A DNA stretch of 64,000 nucleotides from Clavibacter nebraskensis NCPPB 2581 (GTDB taxonomy: Bacteria > Actinomycetota > Actinomycetes > Actinomycetales > Microbacteriaceae): contig NC_020891.1 of NCBI RefSeq assembly GCF_000355695.1, positions 1,364,001 through 1,428,000 of the forward strand, written 5' to 3'. The notes beneath the pieces are model-generated. The model had not been told where the DNA came from. It worked only from the letters and a program-made list of their open reading frames with translations, and searched no databases. Positions 35,405 through 44,121 of this stretch are shown piece by piece (position 1 is the first letter of the stretch; each line of letters opens with the position of its first letter). The position numbers were made by a program, and so were the translations under genes.

Positions 35405-36352
35405 ATGGCCGTCGTCACCATCCGCCAGCTGCTCGACTGCGGCGTCCACTTCGGTCACCCGAAGACGCGCTGGAACCCGAAGATGAAGCGCTTCATCTTC
35501 ACCGAGCGCTCCGGCATCTACATCATCGACCTGCAGCAGTCGCTGGCCCTCATCGACAAGGCCTACGACTTCGTCAAGGAGACCGTCGCCCACGGCGGCA
35601 CCATCCTCTTCGTCGGCACCAAGAAGCAGGCGCAGGAGTCCATCGCCGAGCAGGCGCAGCGCGTCGGCCAGCCCTACGTGAACCAGCGCTGGCTGGGTGG
35701 TCTGCTGACCAACTTCCAGACCGTGCACAAGCGCCTCAACCGCCTCAAGGAGCTCGACCTCGTCGACTTCGACGACACGACGCGCGGCTTCACCAAGAAG
35801 GAGCTCCTCATCCAGCGTCGCGAGCGCGACAAGCTGGAGAAGAGCCTCGGCGGCATCCGGAACCTCACCAAGACGCCGTCGGCGATGTGGGTCGTGGACA
35901 CCAAGAAGGAGCACCTCGCCATCGACGAGGCGCGCAAGCTCGGCATCCCCGTCATCGGCATCCTCGACACCAACTGCGACCCCGACGAGGTCCAGTACCC
36001 GATCCCGGGCAACGACGACGCGATCCGCTCCGTCGCGCTGCTGACGCGCATCATCGCCGACGCCGCGGCCGAGGGCCTCATCCAGCGCCACCAGAAGCCC
36101 GACGCCGAGGGTTCCGCGCCCGCCGAGCCGCTGGCCGACTGGGAGCGCGAGCTGCTCGAGCAGGGCGACGCCGCGAAGGCCGCGCTCCCCGTCGAGGAGA
36201 ACGACGTCGACGCCGAGGTCTCCGCCAAGAACGAGGCGAAGTCCGAGGACGAGGTCCCCGCGCCCGTGCACGCCCCCGAGTCCGACGACGCCACCGAGGC
36301 GAAGATCGAGGCCGAGGCGACCGACGCCGAGAAGGCGCCTGTCTCCGAGTAG
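35405..36352 (+). CDS. rpsB: 30S ribosomal protein S2
   Basis: S2 binds the 30S head-body junction near S1. The 315-residue protein starts [20 protein letters not shown] and has [42 protein letters not shown], all family hallmarks. Residues past about 245 form an acidic Ala/Glu extension. An AGGAG ribosome site precedes the ATG. It heads the rpsB-tsf-pyrH-frr block. Confidence 0.97.
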   Translation: MAVVTIRQLLDCGVHFGHPKTRWNPKMKRFIFTERSGIYIIDLQQSLALIDKAYDFVKETVAHGGTILFVGTKKQAQESIAEQAQRVGQPYVNQRWLGGLLTNFQTVHKRLNRLKELDLVDFDDTTRGFTKKELLIQRRERDKLEKSLGGIRNLTKTPSAMWVVDTKKEHLAIDEARKLGIPVIGILDTNCDPDEVQYPIPGNDDAIRSVALLTRIIADAAAEGLIQRHQKPDAEGSAPAEPLADWERELLEQGDAAKAALPVEENDVDAEVSAKNEAKSEDEVPAPVHAPESDDATEAKIEAEATDAEKAPVSE

Positions 36353-36370
36353 TCCGACCACACGCACCAT

Positions 36371-36409
36371 CCCGACGGGCGGGCGCGGGTTCCGCGCCCG
36401 CCCGTCGGG
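36371..36409 (+). terminator. Strong hairpin between rpsB and tsf
   Basis: An 18-bp perfect stem (36371-36388 with 36392-36409, loop GTT) 19 bases after the rpsB stop. The arms start CCCGACGGGC and end GCCCGTCGGG. With no T-run and tsf 53 bases on, it may terminate partly, or guard the rpsB 3' end. Confidence 0.8.
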
Positions 36410-36462
36410 CACTCACCACCGGGAGACCCCCGGATCATCACCTACAGAAGGAGTCCATGAGC

Positions 36463-37290
36463 ATGGCGAACTTCACTGCCGCTGACGTCAAGGAGCTGCG
36501 CGACCGCCTCGGCGCCGGCATGATGGACAGCAAGAACGCGCTGGTCGAGGCCGACGGCGACATCGAGAAGGCCATCGAGATCCTGCGCCTCAAGGGCCAG
36601 AAGGGCAACGCCAAGCGCGGCGACCGCTCCACCGCCGAGGGCCTCGTCGCCGCCAGCGAGAAGGATGGTGCTGCCACCCTCATCGAGCTCGCGTGCGAGA
36701 CCGACTTCGTCGCGAAGAACGACAAGTTCATCGCGCTGTCCGAGTCCGTCCTCGCCGCCGTCGTCGCGGCCGGCGCGTCCACCGTCGAGGAGGCCCTGCA
36801 GGCCCCCGCCGGCGAGCAGACCGTCGACCAGCTCATCAGCGACCAGGCCGCGATCCTCGGCGAGAAGATCGCGCTGCGCCGCGTCGCCCGCCTCACCGGC
36901 GAGCACCAGGAGATCTACCTCCACCGCACGTCGAAGGACCTCCCGCCCCAGGTCGGCGTCGTCGTCGACTACTCGGGCTCGGACGCGGAGACCGCGCGCA
37001 GCATCGCCCAGCACATCGCGTTCGCCAACCCGGAGTACCTCGCCCGCGAGGACGTCCCGGCGGACAAGGTCGAGGCCGAGCGCGCGATCGTCACCGAGAT
37101 CTCGCGCAACGAGGGCAAGCCCGAGGCTGCCCTGCCGAAGATCATCGAGGGTCGCCTCACCGGCTACTTCAAGCAGGTCGCGCTCCTCGAGCAGGACTAC
37201 GCGAAGGACAACAAGCAGTCCGTGAAGAAGGTCGTCGAGGCCGCGGGCCTCACGGTCACCGGCTTCGCCCGCTTCAAGGTCGGCGCCTAG
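36463..37290 (+). CDS. tsf: Elongation factor Ts
   Basis: EF-Ts exchanges GDP for GTP on EF-Tu. The 275-residue protein has MANFTAADVKELRDRLGAGMMD, the TDFVAKN motif (80-86) that contacts EF-Tu, and a full dimerisation/core domain. Two ATGs compete; the one at 36463 is chosen because AAGGAG ends 9 bases upstream, against 3 bases for ATG 36457. It ends at a hairpin before pyrH. Confidence 0.96.
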   Translation: MANFTAADVKELRDRLGAGMMDSKNALVEADGDIEKAIEILRLKGQKGNAKRGDRSTAEGLVAASEKDGAATLIELACETDFVAKNDKFIALSESVLAAVVAAGASTVEEALQAPAGEQTVDQLISDQAAILGEKIALRRVARLTGEHQEIYLHRTSKDLPPQVGVVVDYSGSDAETARSIAQHIAFANPEYLAREDVPADKVEAERAIVTEISRNEGKPEAALPKIIEGRLTGYFKQVALLEQDYAKDNKQSVKKVVEAAGLTVTGFARFKVGA

Positions 37291-37300
37291 CACCACCACG

Positions 37301-37332
37301 GGGAGTCCGGGTCGCCTGCGACCCGGGCTCCC
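37301..37332 (+). terminator. Terminator after tsf
   Basis: GGGAGTCCGGGTCG (37301-37314) pairs with CGACCCGGGCTCCC (37319-37332) with one T-G pair and a CCTG loop, followed by TTCTCC. It starts 10 bases after the tsf stop. Confidence 0.8.
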
Positions 37333-37393
37333 TTCTCCATGTCCGGACCCGGGCGGCGTCGCGAGGCGAGGCCTCCTGCGGCGGGCGTCACAG

Positions 37394-37399
37394 TACATT
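37394..37399 (+). promoter_or_regulatory. Predicted -10 box of pyrH
   Basis: TACATT is the most AT-rich hexamer between tsf and pyrH and lies 50 bases before the pyrH ATG. Confidence 0.4.
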
Positions 37400-37449
37400 G
37401 GACCGGGGCCGGATCCGGCGACCGGAACGCGAGGACGGGAACAGCACCT

Positions 37450-38166
37450 ATGACCGATCAGACCACCACCCGCCGCGTCCTCCTCAAGCTCTCCGGGGAG
37501 TCGTTCGGCGGCGGCCAGATGGGCGTCGACCCGGACGTCGTCAGCGCGCTGGCCCGAGAGATCGCCGAAGCCGCGAAGACCGTCGAGGTCGCGATCGTGG
37601 TCGGCGGCGGCAACTTCTTCCGCGGCGCCCAGCTGTCGCAGCGCGGCATGGACCGCGGCCGCGCCGACTACATGGGCATGCTCGGGACGGTGATGAACGC
37701 CCTCGCCCTGCAGGACTTCCTCGAGCAGGCCGGCGCCGCCACGCGCGTCCAGTCCGCCATCTCCATGACCCAGGTCGCCGAGCCCTACATCCCGCGTCGC
37801 GCCGTGCGCCACCTCGAGAAGGGCCGCATCGTGATCTTCGGCGCCGGCGCCGGCCTGCCCTACTTCTCGACCGACACGGTCGCCGCCCAGCGCGCGCTCG
37901 AGATCTCGGCCACCGAGGTGCTCGTCGCCAAGAACGGCGTCGACGGCGTCTACACGGGCGATCCCCGCACGGACGCGTCCGCGACGCTCCTCGACACCGT
38001 CACCTACCAGGACGCCCTGCAGCGCGGCCTCAAGGTCGTCGACTCGACCGCCTTCAGCCTCTGCATGGACAACGACATGAAGATGGTCGTCTTCGGCATG
38101 GAGCCCGGCGGCAACGTCACCCGGGCCATCCGGGGCGAGCGCATCGGCACCATCGTCTCCAACTGA
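37450..38166 (+). CDS. pyrH: Uridylate kinase
   Basis: PyrH phosphorylates UMP to UDP in pyrimidine nucleotide synthesis. The 238-residue amino-acid-kinase-fold protein has [22 protein letters not shown], the [16 protein letters not shown] segment, [11 protein letters not shown] and [13 protein letters not shown]. It stands alone between hairpins, with its own predicted promoter. Confidence 0.96.
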   Translation: MTDQTTTRRVLLKLSGESFGGGQMGVDPDVVSALAREIAEAAKTVEVAIVVGGGNFFRGAQLSQRGMDRGRADYMGMLGTVMNALALQDFLEQAGAATRVQSAISMTQVAEPYIPRRAVRHLEKGRIVIFGAGAGLPYFSTDTVAAQRALEISATEVLVAKNGVDGVYTGDPRTDASATLLDTVTYQDALQRGLKVVDSTAFSLCMDNDMKMVVFGMEPGGNVTRAIRGERIGTIVSN

Positions 38167-38171
38167 CGAGC

Positions 38172-38219
38172 GGCGCTCCGCCGGCGGCCCCGGAGGGCCG
38201 CGTCGCGGCCGGGAGCGCC
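38172..38219 (+). terminator. Two-part hairpin between pyrH and frr
   Basis: GGCGCTCC (38172-38179) can pair with GGAGCGCC (38212-38219), enclosing a second hairpin CGGCCC/GGGCCG-like near 38185-38200. It starts 6 bases after the pyrH stop. Confidence 0.5.
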
Positions 38220-38232
38220 TCCCCATCCGCGT

Positions 38233-38238
38233 TAAGAT
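38233..38238 (+). promoter_or_regulatory. Predicted -10 box of frr
   Basis: TAAGAT follows the hairpin and lies 42 bases before the frr GTG; the leader contains GAAGGAGAA. Confidence 0.5.
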
Positions 38239-38280
38239 CGACCGGGCGCCCATCGCGCCCGCGCTACCGAAGGAGAACCC

Positions 38281-38838
38281 GTGACCGTCGCCGAAGTCCT
38301 CGCAGATGCCCGAGACCGGATGGGCAAGGCCGTCGAGGCTGTGAAGGAGGACTTCGGGAGCGTGCGCACGGGTCGCGCCAACCCCGCCCTCTTCCAGAAG
38401 GTCATGGTCGAGTACTACGGCAGCCCCACGCCGCTCGGCCAGCTCGCGAGCATGAACAACCCCGAGGCGCGCACCCTCATCGTCACGCCCTACGACAAGA
38501 CGGCCCTCAAGGAGATCGAGAAGGCCCTCGTCAACGTCCCGAACCTCAGCGCCACCGTCGGCAACGACGGCGAGATGGTGCGCCTCACGCTCCCCGAGCT
38601 CACGGAGGACCGCCGCAAGGAGTTCGTCAAGATCGTCCGCGGCAAGGCCGAGGAGGGGCGCGTCAGCGTCCGCAACATCCGCCGCCGCTCCAAGGACGAG
38701 CTCGACGCCCTCAAGGGCGAGGTCGGCGACGACGAGGTCGCGCGCGGCGAGAAGGAGCTCGAGGCCCTCACCAAGACGCACACCGACCAGGTCGACGACG
38801 CGCTGAAGCGCAAAGAGACCGAACTCCTCGAGGTCTAG
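38281..38838 (+). CDS. frr: Ribosome recycling factor
   Basis: RRF with EF-G splits the post-termination ribosome. The 185-residue protein has the [19 protein letters not shown] motif, [15 protein letters not shown]-like segment, and the C-terminal [17 protein letters not shown] helix. GTG at 38281 follows AAGGAGAA. cdsA follows with no gap. Confidence 0.96.
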   Translation: MTVAEVLADARDRMGKAVEAVKEDFGSVRTGRANPALFQKVMVEYYGSPTPLGQLASMNNPEARTLIVTPYDKTALKEIEKALVNVPNLSATVGNDGEMVRLTLPELTEDRRKEFVKIVRGKAEEGRVSVRNIRRRSKDELDALKGEVGDDEVARGEKELEALTKTHTDQVDDALKRKETELLEV

Positions 38839-39879
38839 GTGGCCAGTCCCGAGGAGCCCGTCGAGCGGGCGCCCGTCGTGCCGCCCGCCTCGGGCACCGA
38901 CGGCGCTCCGCGGATCCGGCGGCACCGCGGCCGTGTGACGCGCGCCGAGTTCGAGGCGCAGGTCCAGGCGACGCGCGCCGACCTGACGGCGCAGGTGCGC
39001 GCGACGCGCAGGTCGCTCGAGGCGACGAACGACCGCATCAACGCCCGCACGGGCCGCAACCTGCTCTTCGCCGTGACCGTGGGGCTCCTCCTCGGCGGGG
39101 TCGTCCTCGTCAGCCTCGTCGTCGTCAAGCAGCTGTTCGTGCTGATCGCCGTCGCGCTCGTCGCGTTCACCGCGTACGAGCTCGCCACGGCGCTGCGCCA
39201 GGCGGGCCGTCGCGTGCCGCGCGTCGGTTCGGTGATCGCGGTGGTCGCGCTCATACCCATCACCTACTACGGCCGGCCGGACGGCCAGTGGCTCGGGCTC
39301 CTCGGGGCCATGGTCTTCGTCGCGCTCTGGCGGCTGGTGGAGCAGGTCGTGCCCGCCCGGCGGACTCCTGCACGGGCGGTCGTCGGCGACATCGGCTCGA
39401 GCGTCTTCCTGCTCGCCTACGTGGGGCTCCTCGGGTCGTTCGCCGTGCTGCTCACGGCGGGCGACGGAGGGGAGTGGTGGACGCTCGCGTTCCTCATCCT
39501 CGTGGTCTGCTCCGACACGGGCGCCTACGTGGCCGGGCTCAACTTCGGCAAGCACCCGATGGCGCCGACGATCAGCCCGAAGAAGACGTGGGAGGGCTTC
39601 GCCGGCGCGGTCGTCGCCGCGGTGCTCGCCGGGATCCTGCTCTCGCTGTTCATGATCCAGCAGGCGTGGTGGTTCGGCGTGCTCCTCGGCCTCGTCATCG
39701 TGATCACCGCGACCCTGGGCGACCTGGCCGAGTCGCTCATCAAGCGCGACCTCGGCGTCAAGGACATCAGCTCCTGGCTGCCGGGCCACGGCGGATTCCT
39801 CGACCGCCTCGACTCCGTGTTGCCGTCGGCCGCCGTGGCCTATGCGCTGTTCCTCATCGTCACGGGCGCTTCCTCGTAG
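38839..39879 (+). CDS. cdsA: Phosphatidate cytidylyltransferase CdsA
   Basis: CdsA makes CDP-diacylglycerol from phosphatidic acid and CTP in the membrane. The 346-residue protein has eight or so membrane helices and the family signature near the end (SLIKRDLGVKD...SWLPGHGGFLDRLDS). The first 75 residues are an unusual cytosolic extension containing Arg/Ala-rich helix repeats (AQVQATRADLTAQVRATRR). GTG start directly abuts the frr stop. Confidence 0.94.
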   Translation: MASPEEPVERAPVVPPASGTDGAPRIRRHRGRVTRAEFEAQVQATRADLTAQVRATRRSLEATNDRINARTGRNLLFAVTVGLLLGGVVLVSLVVVKQLFVLIAVALVAFTAYELATALRQAGRRVPRVGSVIAVVALIPITYYGRPDGQWLGLLGAMVFVALWRLVEQVVPARRTPARAVVGDIGSSVFLLAYVGLLGSFAVLLTAGDGGEWWTLAFLILVVCSDTGAYVAGLNFGKHPMAPTISPKKTWEGFAGAVVAAVLAGILLSLFMIQQAWWFGVLLGLVIVITATLGDLAESLIKRDLGVKDISSWLPGHGGFLDRLDSVLPSAAVAYALFLIVTGASS

Positions 39880-39882
39880 GAT
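39877..39882 (+). promoter_or_regulatory. Predicted leaderless -10 box of the DivIVA-repeat gene
   Basis: TAGGAT, which includes the cdsA stop TAG, ends 7 bases before the ATG at 39890. Confidence 0.5.
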
Positions 39883-39889
39883 GTCCCGG

Positions 39890-40435
39890 ATGACCACCAC
39901 CTTCCCGAGCGCCGGGCGCCGCGAGCGCGGCTACGACCCGGACCAGGTCGACGCCTTCCTGCGCGATGCGCGGCGCTGCTACGACGACGAGGCCGATCGA
40001 TCGCTGACCTCCGAGACCATCCGCCGGGTGTCCTTCGACATGCGCCGCGGGGGCTACTCGGCCGCGGCGGTGGACCGCGTCCTCGAGCGCCTCGAGGATG
40101 CCTTCGCCGTCCGCGAGCGCGACCGCACGGTCGCCCGCGTCGGAGACGAGGCATGGAACGCCGAGGCCATGCGCGCGGCGCAGGAGATCCTCGACCGCGT
40201 CAGCCGGCCGACCGGGGAGCGCTTCGACCGCGCCGGGTTCCTCACCACCGGGTACGACCGGCGCGAGGTGGACCGCTTCGCGGACCGCATCGCCAAGTAC
40301 TTCCGCGGCACCAAGCCGATGAGCGTCGACGACGTCCGCACGGCGGCCTTCCACCCCCGGCGCGGCGGCTACCGCGAGGCGCAGGTCGACCTGCTGCTGG
40401 ACGCCGTCGTCGACGTCATGAACGCCGTCCGCTAG
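39890..40435 (+). CDS. Small protein with four DivIVA-type repeats
   Basis: A 181-residue protein made of four copies of a short unit like the DivIVA N-terminal motif: RERGYDPDQVDAFLRDAR (about 10-27), MRRGGYSAAAVDRVLERL (46-64), LTTGYDRREVDRFADRI (108-124) and PRRGGYREAQVDLLLDAV (151-168). It belongs to the DivIVA-domain-repeat proteins of actinobacteria; DivIVA itself marks poles and septa. No long coiled coil follows, so it may bind DivIVA or membranes without polymerising. ATG 39890 is chosen over 39881 from the leaderless spacing. It overlaps nothing and follows cdsA by 10 bases. Confidence 0.85.
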   Translation: MTTTFPSAGRRERGYDPDQVDAFLRDARRCYDDEADRSLTSETIRRVSFDMRRGGYSAAAVDRVLERLEDAFAVRERDRTVARVGDEAWNAEAMRAAQEILDRVSRPTGERFDRAGFLTTGYDRREVDRFADRIAKYFRGTKPMSVDDVRTAAFHPRRGGYREAQVDLLLDAVVDVMNAVR

Positions 40436-40520
40436 TCGCCCGGCCGTTCCTCCCCATCCCGTCCGCCTGGCAGGACGCCCCCGATCCGGCGCAGGAGTCG
40501 CCATCCGGGTAACGGTTGGG

Positions 40521-40526
40521 TAAAGT
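40521..40526 (+). promoter_or_regulatory. Predicted -10 box of the 40538 gene
   Basis: TAAAGT ends 11 bases before the ATG. GGGTAAC and GGGTAAAG nearby (40508-40525) form a short direct repeat. Confidence 0.4.
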
Positions 40527-40537
40527 CGTGCGGAGCC

Positions 40538-41242
40538 ATGGGTAGACACACGAACGCAATCGCTCCTCGCCAGCCGCTCACCACCGCTCCGAGGGCCGTC
40601 CCCCGACGGCGCTCCGCCTTCTCCCGGGTGGCCGCTCCGACGATCGCGTTCGGTGCCGCCGCCGCGTTCATGCTCGTCAACGTCGTGGATCCCACGTCCG
40701 GCGCGGTCGCGAACCCGCAGTACCAGGAGTACCAGGCCACGGTCGCCCAGCTGGCCCGCGCCGACGCGCAGTCCATCACGGTGACCACGGCCGACACGGC
40801 CGTGGAGATCGAGCCCGGCTTCGAGTCCGTCGCGGCCCCGACGCCCCCGCCTCCCGTCGTGACCCCGTCGCCGTCGAGCGGGTCGGGGTCCGGCGGGAAG
40901 TCGTCCGGCTCCGGCGGCAGCGGTGCCATCGCCATCCCGGATCCGGGCAGCGCAAAGGGCATCGCCCGGAGCATCCTCGCCTCGCAGGGCATGGGCGACG
41001 ACCAGTACGCGTGCCTCGACTACCTCTGGACGAAGGAGTCCGGCTGGCGGGTGAACGCCTACAACCCCAGCGGTGCGTACGGCATCCCGCAGGCCCTGCC
41101 CGGCAGCAAGATGGCGTCCGTCGGCCCGGACTGGCAGACGAACCCCGCCACGCAGATCACGTGGGGCCTCGGCTACATCGACTCGCGCTACGGCTCGCCG
41201 TGCGGCGCGAAGGCGCACAGCGTCCTCAAAAACTGGTACTGA
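40538..41242 (+). CDS. Secreted lytic-transglycosylase-like protein
   Basis: A 234-residue exported protein: Arg-rich start, a membrane/signal helix (about 31-50), a Pro/Ser/Gly-rich linker (about 100-130) and a C-terminal lysozyme-like domain. The domain has CLDYLWTKESGWRVNAYNPSGAYGIPQALPG, where the Glu of KESGW is the expected catalytic acid, and GYIDSRYGSPCGA with two cysteines likely to pair. Such actinobacterial enzymes cut peptidoglycan glycan strands or act like resuscitation factors. Confidence 0.88.
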   Translation: MGRHTNAIAPRQPLTTAPRAVPRRRSAFSRVAAPTIAFGAAAAFMLVNVVDPTSGAVANPQYQEYQATVAQLARADAQSITVTTADTAVEIEPGFESVAAPTPPPPVVTPSPSSGSGSGGKSSGSGGSGAIAIPDPGSAKGIARSILASQGMGDDQYACLDYLWTKESGWRVNAYNPSGAYGIPQALPGSKMASVGPDWQTNPATQITWGLGYIDSRYGSPCGAKAHSVLKNWY

Positions 41243-41300
41243 TCCCCGGAGCGCGACCCGCATGCGCCCCATGCCGTGCGGGCCGACCGCTCCACCCGGC

Positions 41301-41306
41301 TAGCCT
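41301..41306 (+). promoter_or_regulatory. Predicted leaderless -10 box of the antiporter gene
   Basis: TAGCCT ends 6 bases before the ATG at 41313. Confidence 0.55.
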
Positions 41307-41312
41307 CGGGTC

Positions 41313-43043
41313 ATGGACTACGCGGCTCTCGGCGTCGCCGGGATCGCGACCCTGGTGGCCGTCACGCTCCTCGCGCGGCGGATCGGAGTGGCGACGCCCC
41401 TCGTGCTGGTGCTCGTCGGCGTCGGCATCTCCTACCTGCCGGGCGTGCCGCCGGTCGAGGTGCCGCCCGAGCTGATTCTCGCGGGCGTCCTGCCGCCGCT
41501 GCTCTACGGCGCCGCCGTGACCGTGCCGCTCGTCGACCTCCGGCGCAACCTCCGGACGATCGTCAGCCTCTCGGTGGTCCTGGTGCTCGTGTCCGCGTTC
41601 GGGATCGGCCTGCTCCTCTACTCCCTCTTCCCGCACCTGTCCTTCGCCAGCGCGCTGGCCCTCGGCGCGGTGGTCAGCCCGCCCGACGCCGTCGCGGCAA
41701 CGAGCATCGCCCGTCGGCTCGGCCTCCCGCCGCGCCTCGTGACCGTCCTCGAGGGGGAGGGCCTCGTCAACGACGCGACGGCGCTCGTGCTGCTGCGCAC
41801 CTCGATCGCCGCCGTCGGCGCGTCCGTCGACGTCTGGCAGGCCGCCGGGGGATTCGTGCTCTCCGCGGTGGGCGCCCTCGCCATCGGGGTCGTCGTCGGT
41901 GTCATCACCACGGAGGTGCGGCGACGGCTCGACGACCCCGTCCTCGACACCGCGATCTCATTCGCCGTGCCGTTCGTGGCCTTCATCCCCGCGGAGGAGG
42001 TCGGCGCGTCCGGCGTGCTCGCGGTGGTGGCGGCCGGCATCTGGTCGGGCCACCGGAGCGCGTCGACCCTGTCGGCGCAGTCGCGCATCAACGAGCGGCT
42101 GAACTGGCGGACCGTGCTCTTCCTGCTGGAGAACGGCGTCTTCCTCGTGATGGGGCTGGAGCTCCGGGACATCATCGACGAGGTGCAGGAGGCCGACCTC
42201 GGCGTGGGCAGGGCGGTGGCCTACGGGATCCTCACGCTCGTCGTCCTAACCGTCATCCGCTTCGGGTTCCTGGTGCCGCTGCTGCTCGGACTGCGGCGCC
42301 ACGAGGAGCACGTCGCGGCGCGCACGCGCCGGGTGCGCCGTGGGCTCGAGCGGCTCCGCCGGGAGCGCGGCGACGACCGGCCGTCGCGGCGGGAGCGGGC
42401 AGCCGCGCGGATCCTGCGCCGACGACGCGCCGACCTGCAGGCCCTCCGCTCACAGGGCCTCGGGTGGCGCGGCGGCCTGGTGCTCGGCTGGGCAGGCATG
42501 CGGGGGGTGGTGACGCTCGCGGCCGCGCAGTCGCTGCCGTCCGGCACCCCGTACCGCGCGCAGCTCGTGCTCATCGCCTTCACCGTCGCGATCGTCTCGC
42601 TGCTGGTGAACGGCGGCACGCTCCCCGCCGTCATCCGGTTGAGCGGGATCCGCGGGAGCGACGCCGTCGAGGACCAGCGGCAGCTCGCGGCGCTCGTCTC
42701 CGAGCTGGCCGACGCGGGGATCCGCGCCGTCGACGAGGGCGTGCGGCAGCTGCCCGAGGGGACGGTGGTGGACGACGAGGTCGTCGAGCGCGTGCGGCGC
42801 GACACGGCGATGAAGGCCGAGTGGGTTACCGAGCGCGCCGACGCGATGGCGGCCGACGACGACGCGCCCCTGAGCCCGCGCGCCGCGTACCTGCTGCTCC
42901 GGCGGCACGTCCTCGACGCCGAGCGCGCAGCCCTGCTCGAGGCCCGCGGCACGGGGGAGCACCCGTCGCGCGTGCTCGCCCGCGCGCAGCGCATGCTCGA
43001 CCAGGAGGAGGCGCGCCTCGGGCGCCAGGCAGACGCCGGCTGA
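41313..43043 (+). CDS. CPA1-family Na+/H+ antiporter
   Basis: A 576-residue monovalent cation:proton antiporter. About twelve membrane helices cover residues 1-435, with the ion-binding stretch VVSPPDAVAATSIARRLGLP and EGEGLVNDATALVL typical of CPA1 exchangers, then GWAGMRGVVTLAAAQSLP. A highly charged insert (RRHEEHVAARTRRVRRGLERLRRERGDD-like, about 330-385) sits before the last helices, and a 110-residue helical cytosolic tail follows. It keeps pH and Na+ balance. Confidence 0.92.
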   Translation: MDYAALGVAGIATLVAVTLLARRIGVATPLVLVLVGVGISYLPGVPPVEVPPELILAGVLPPLLYGAAVTVPLVDLRRNLRTIVSLSVVLVLVSAFGIGLLLYSLFPHLSFASALALGAVVSPPDAVAATSIARRLGLPPRLVTVLEGEGLVNDATALVLLRTSIAAVGASVDVWQAAGGFVLSAVGALAIGVVVGVITTEVRRRLDDPVLDTAISFAVPFVAFIPAEEVGASGVLAVVAAGIWSGHRSASTLSAQSRINERLNWRTVLFLLENGVFLVMGLELRDIIDEVQEADLGVGRAVAYGILTLVVLTVIRFGFLVPLLLGLRRHEEHVAARTRRVRRGLERLRRERGDDRPSRRERAAARILRRRRADLQALRSQGLGWRGGLVLGWAGMRGVVTLAAAQSLPSGTPYRAQLVLIAFTVAIVSLLVNGGTLPAVIRLSGIRGSDAVEDQRQLAALVSELADAGIRAVDEGVRQLPEGTVVDDEVVERVRRDTAMKAEWVTERADAMAADDDAPLSPRAAYLLLRRHVLDAERAALLEARGTGEHPSRVLARAQRMLDQEEARLGRQADAG

Positions 43044-43066
43044 CCGGACGCGTGCGCGACGCCGCC

Positions 43067-43072
43067 TAGGAT
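43067..43072 (+). promoter_or_regulatory. Predicted leaderless -10 box of the 43079 gene
   Basis: TAGGAT ends 6 bases before the ATG at 43079. Confidence 0.55.
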
Positions 43073-43078
43073 CGGATC

Positions 43079-43375
43079 ATGCCGCGCAGCAATCGACCCC
43101 GGGGGAGACGCGCGCGCCAGGAGGACGACGAGGACGTGCTGACGCGCCTCCTCAACGGCTCGCAGCACACCGAGACGAGGCGCGGCCGCGTCTGGAACGT
43201 GCAGCCCGTGTCGGCGGCGCGCGCCCTCAAGGTGTACCGCTGCCCTGGCTGCACCCTCGACATCGAGCCCGGCCACGCGCACGTCGTGGCCTGGCGCGAC
43301 GACGGCATGATGGGCGAGCAGAGCGACCTCGCCGCCCGCCGCCACTGGCACACCCACTGCTGGAAGGTCTCATGA
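43079..43375 (+). CDS. Small conserved protein with a possible zinc site
   Basis: A 98-residue protein I do not recognise by function; relatives in actinobacteria are sometimes labelled ATP/GTP-binding, with no motif here to support that. It has a basic/acidic start, then YRCPGCTLDIEPGHAHVVAW and RRHWHTHCWKVS. The CxxC with HxH and HxHC could hold zinc. Its stop overlaps the next gene as ATGA, so it is coupled to the hydrolase. Confidence 0.8.
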   Translation: MPRSNRPRGRRARQEDDEDVLTRLLNGSQHTETRRGRVWNVQPVSAARALKVYRCPGCTLDIEPGHAHVVAWRDDGMMGEQSDLAARRHWHTHCWKVS

Positions 43376-44106
43376 CGGATACCGCACCCCGCCCCATCAC
43401 GAGCTCCACCGAGCTGCCCGCGCGTCGCGAGGACGTCGAGCTCACGACCGCCGACGGCCTCCGCCTCGTGGGGGAGCTCGCGCTGCCCGCGGACCGGGAT
43501 CCGGTGGCCACGCTCGTGACGCTGCACCCGCTCCCCACGGCGGGCGGCTTCATGGACTCGCACGTGCTCCGCAAGGCCGCGCTCCGGCTGCCGGCGATGG
43601 CCGACCTCGCGGTGCTGCGGTTCAACACGCGCGGCACCGCCTCCGCCCGCGGCACGAGCGAGGGCGCCTTCGACGGCGGGGACGCGGAGCGGTTCGACCT
43701 CGCCGCCGCCATGGACCTCGTCGCGGAGCGCGGCCTGCCCGCCCCGTGGATCGTCGGCTGGTCCTTCGGCACGGAGATCGCGCTGAAGCACGGCCGCGCC
43801 CACCCCGTCGAGGGCGCGATCCTGCTGTCGCCGCCGCTGCACCGCGCCAGCGCCGACGAGGTCGCGGCATGGCATGGGGATCCGCGACGGCTCGTGATCC
43901 TCGTGCCCGAGCACGACGACTTCCTGCAGCCGGCCGAGGCGCGCGAGCGCTTCGCGTCCGTGCCGGAGGCGGAGGTCATCGCCGTGGACGGCGCCAAGCA
44001 CCTGTGGGTGGGGGAGGCGCAGGTCTCGCGCGTGCTCACCGAGATCGTGCGCGCGGTGGACCCGCAGGCGCTGCCGCTGCCGACCGAGTGGCCGACCCCG
44101 CGCTGA
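43372..44106 (+). CDS. Alpha/beta hydrolase
   Basis: A 244-residue alpha/beta-hydrolase-fold protein. The nucleophile elbow is GWSFGTE (Ser near residue 127), the oxyanion zone HPLPTAGGFMDS, the acid probably in VPEHDDFLQP and the base His in DGAKHLWVGE. The substrate is unknown. It overlaps the upstream small protein gene by 4 bases and converges on the AI-2E-family gene with 15 bases between. Confidence 0.87.
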   Translation: MTDTAPRPITSSTELPARREDVELTTADGLRLVGELALPADRDPVATLVTLHPLPTAGGFMDSHVLRKAALRLPAMADLAVLRFNTRGTASARGTSEGAFDGGDAERFDLAAAMDLVAERGLPAPWIVGWSFGTEIALKHGRAHPVEGAILLSPPLHRASADEVAAWHGDPRRLVILVPEHDDFLQPAEARERFASVPEAEVIAVDGAKHLWVGEAQVSRVLTEIVRAVDPQALPLPTEWPTPR

Positions 44107-44121
44107 CGGAGCGCGGCGCGG

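Noticed and set aside
35232-35486. Small protein gene in the rpsB leader
   Set aside because: It overlaps the rpsB start, has no ribosome site and its composition is that of noncoding leader.
36442-39900. 1152-codon minus frame opposite tsf-pyrH-frr-cdsA
   Set aside because: Runs against four clear housekeeping genes and has no recognisable domain.
40436-40537. c-di-AMP (ydaO) riboswitch before the lytic-transglycosylase-like gene
   Set aside because: Such switches precede rpf genes in actinobacteria, but the 102-base gap is too short and lacks the conserved motifs.
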